From Paramacrobiotus richtersi (lineage: Eukaryota; Tardigrada; Eutardigrada; Parachela; Macrobiotidae), in assembly GCA_034698045.1 (NCBI GenBank), contig JAQGAU010001284.1:1-20113 (forward strand): 20,113 nt of DNA, given 5' to 3'. The notes beneath the pieces are model-generated. The model was given only the letters and a program-made list of their open reading frames with translations, had not been told where the DNA came from and made no database searches. Of the stretch, positions 20,099-20,113 are shown in pieces. The position numbers and the translations under genes were made by a program. Each line of letters opens with the position of its first letter. Position 1 is the first letter of the stretch.

Positions 20099-20113
20099 CT
20101 ATAGTCATCGTTG

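Larger units (their letters stand above)
19081..20113. other. Region upstream of the visible kinase-GTPase exons
   Basis: This should hold the intron, and possibly the first exon(s), of the minus-strand kinase-GTPase gene, but I cannot identify them. It contains the second dispersed-repeat copy and a simple-sequence tract at the end. AATAAA occurs on the plus strand near 19637 without an associated gene. Confidence 0.35.

Overview
The window is eukaryotic. Its coding sequence is split by short GT-AG introns (mostly 60-280 bp), the gene products are animal-type (a rhodopsin-like receptor, secreted Ig-fold proteins, protein kinases, IRG-type GTPases), and there are canonical TATA boxes and AATAAA signals. 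Short introns plus a receptor with an NRI in place of DRY suggest a compact invertebrate genome. My best guess is a eutardigrade; this is inference from memory of family style, not proof. I see no rRNA, tRNA, CRISPR array, retrovirus-like or Polinton-like element.

Layout. Positions 1-340 are one long imperfect palindrome cut by the window edge. A GPCR exon (TM1-TM4) lies on the minus strand at 562-1032. The next 5 kb (1033-6092) holds no convincing gene, but has a cluster of hairpins at 3.1-3.4 kb and one copy of a dispersed repeat. Next come two paralogous three-exon genes for small secreted two-domain Ig-like proteins, both on the minus strand (6093-7342 and 10879-12022). Between them sits a broken kinase gene whose downstream part looks like a beta-propeller (7855-9468). 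A third Ig-like paralogue lies head-to-head with the second on the plus strand (12827-13957). It keeps its exon architecture and splice sites but carries stops and frame changes. Positions 13958-16847 are mostly non-coding, with a stem-loop, a TATA box and a candidate first exon at 15.65-16.05 kb.

The most striking locus is 16848-19080 on the minus strand. A complete non-RD, MAP3K-like protein kinase domain is joined, through an in-phase 71-bp intron, to two consecutive domains resembling immunity-related GTPases (IRG/p47). The first has a good P-loop and the IRG-style 'NxLRGL' continuation but degenerate G3 and G4 motifs. The second has a perfect P-loop but is shortened. A kinase-IRG-IRG protein is an architecture I do not know as described. 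The broken kinase at 7.9-9.5 kb shares the same phase-1 intron at the same place in the kinase fold, so the two kinases are related.

How the genes work together is speculation. A receptor, secreted Ig proteins with local duplication and decay, non-RD kinases and IRG GTPases in 20 kb would suit a rapidly evolving recognition/defence neighbourhood, but adjacency alone does not show shared function.
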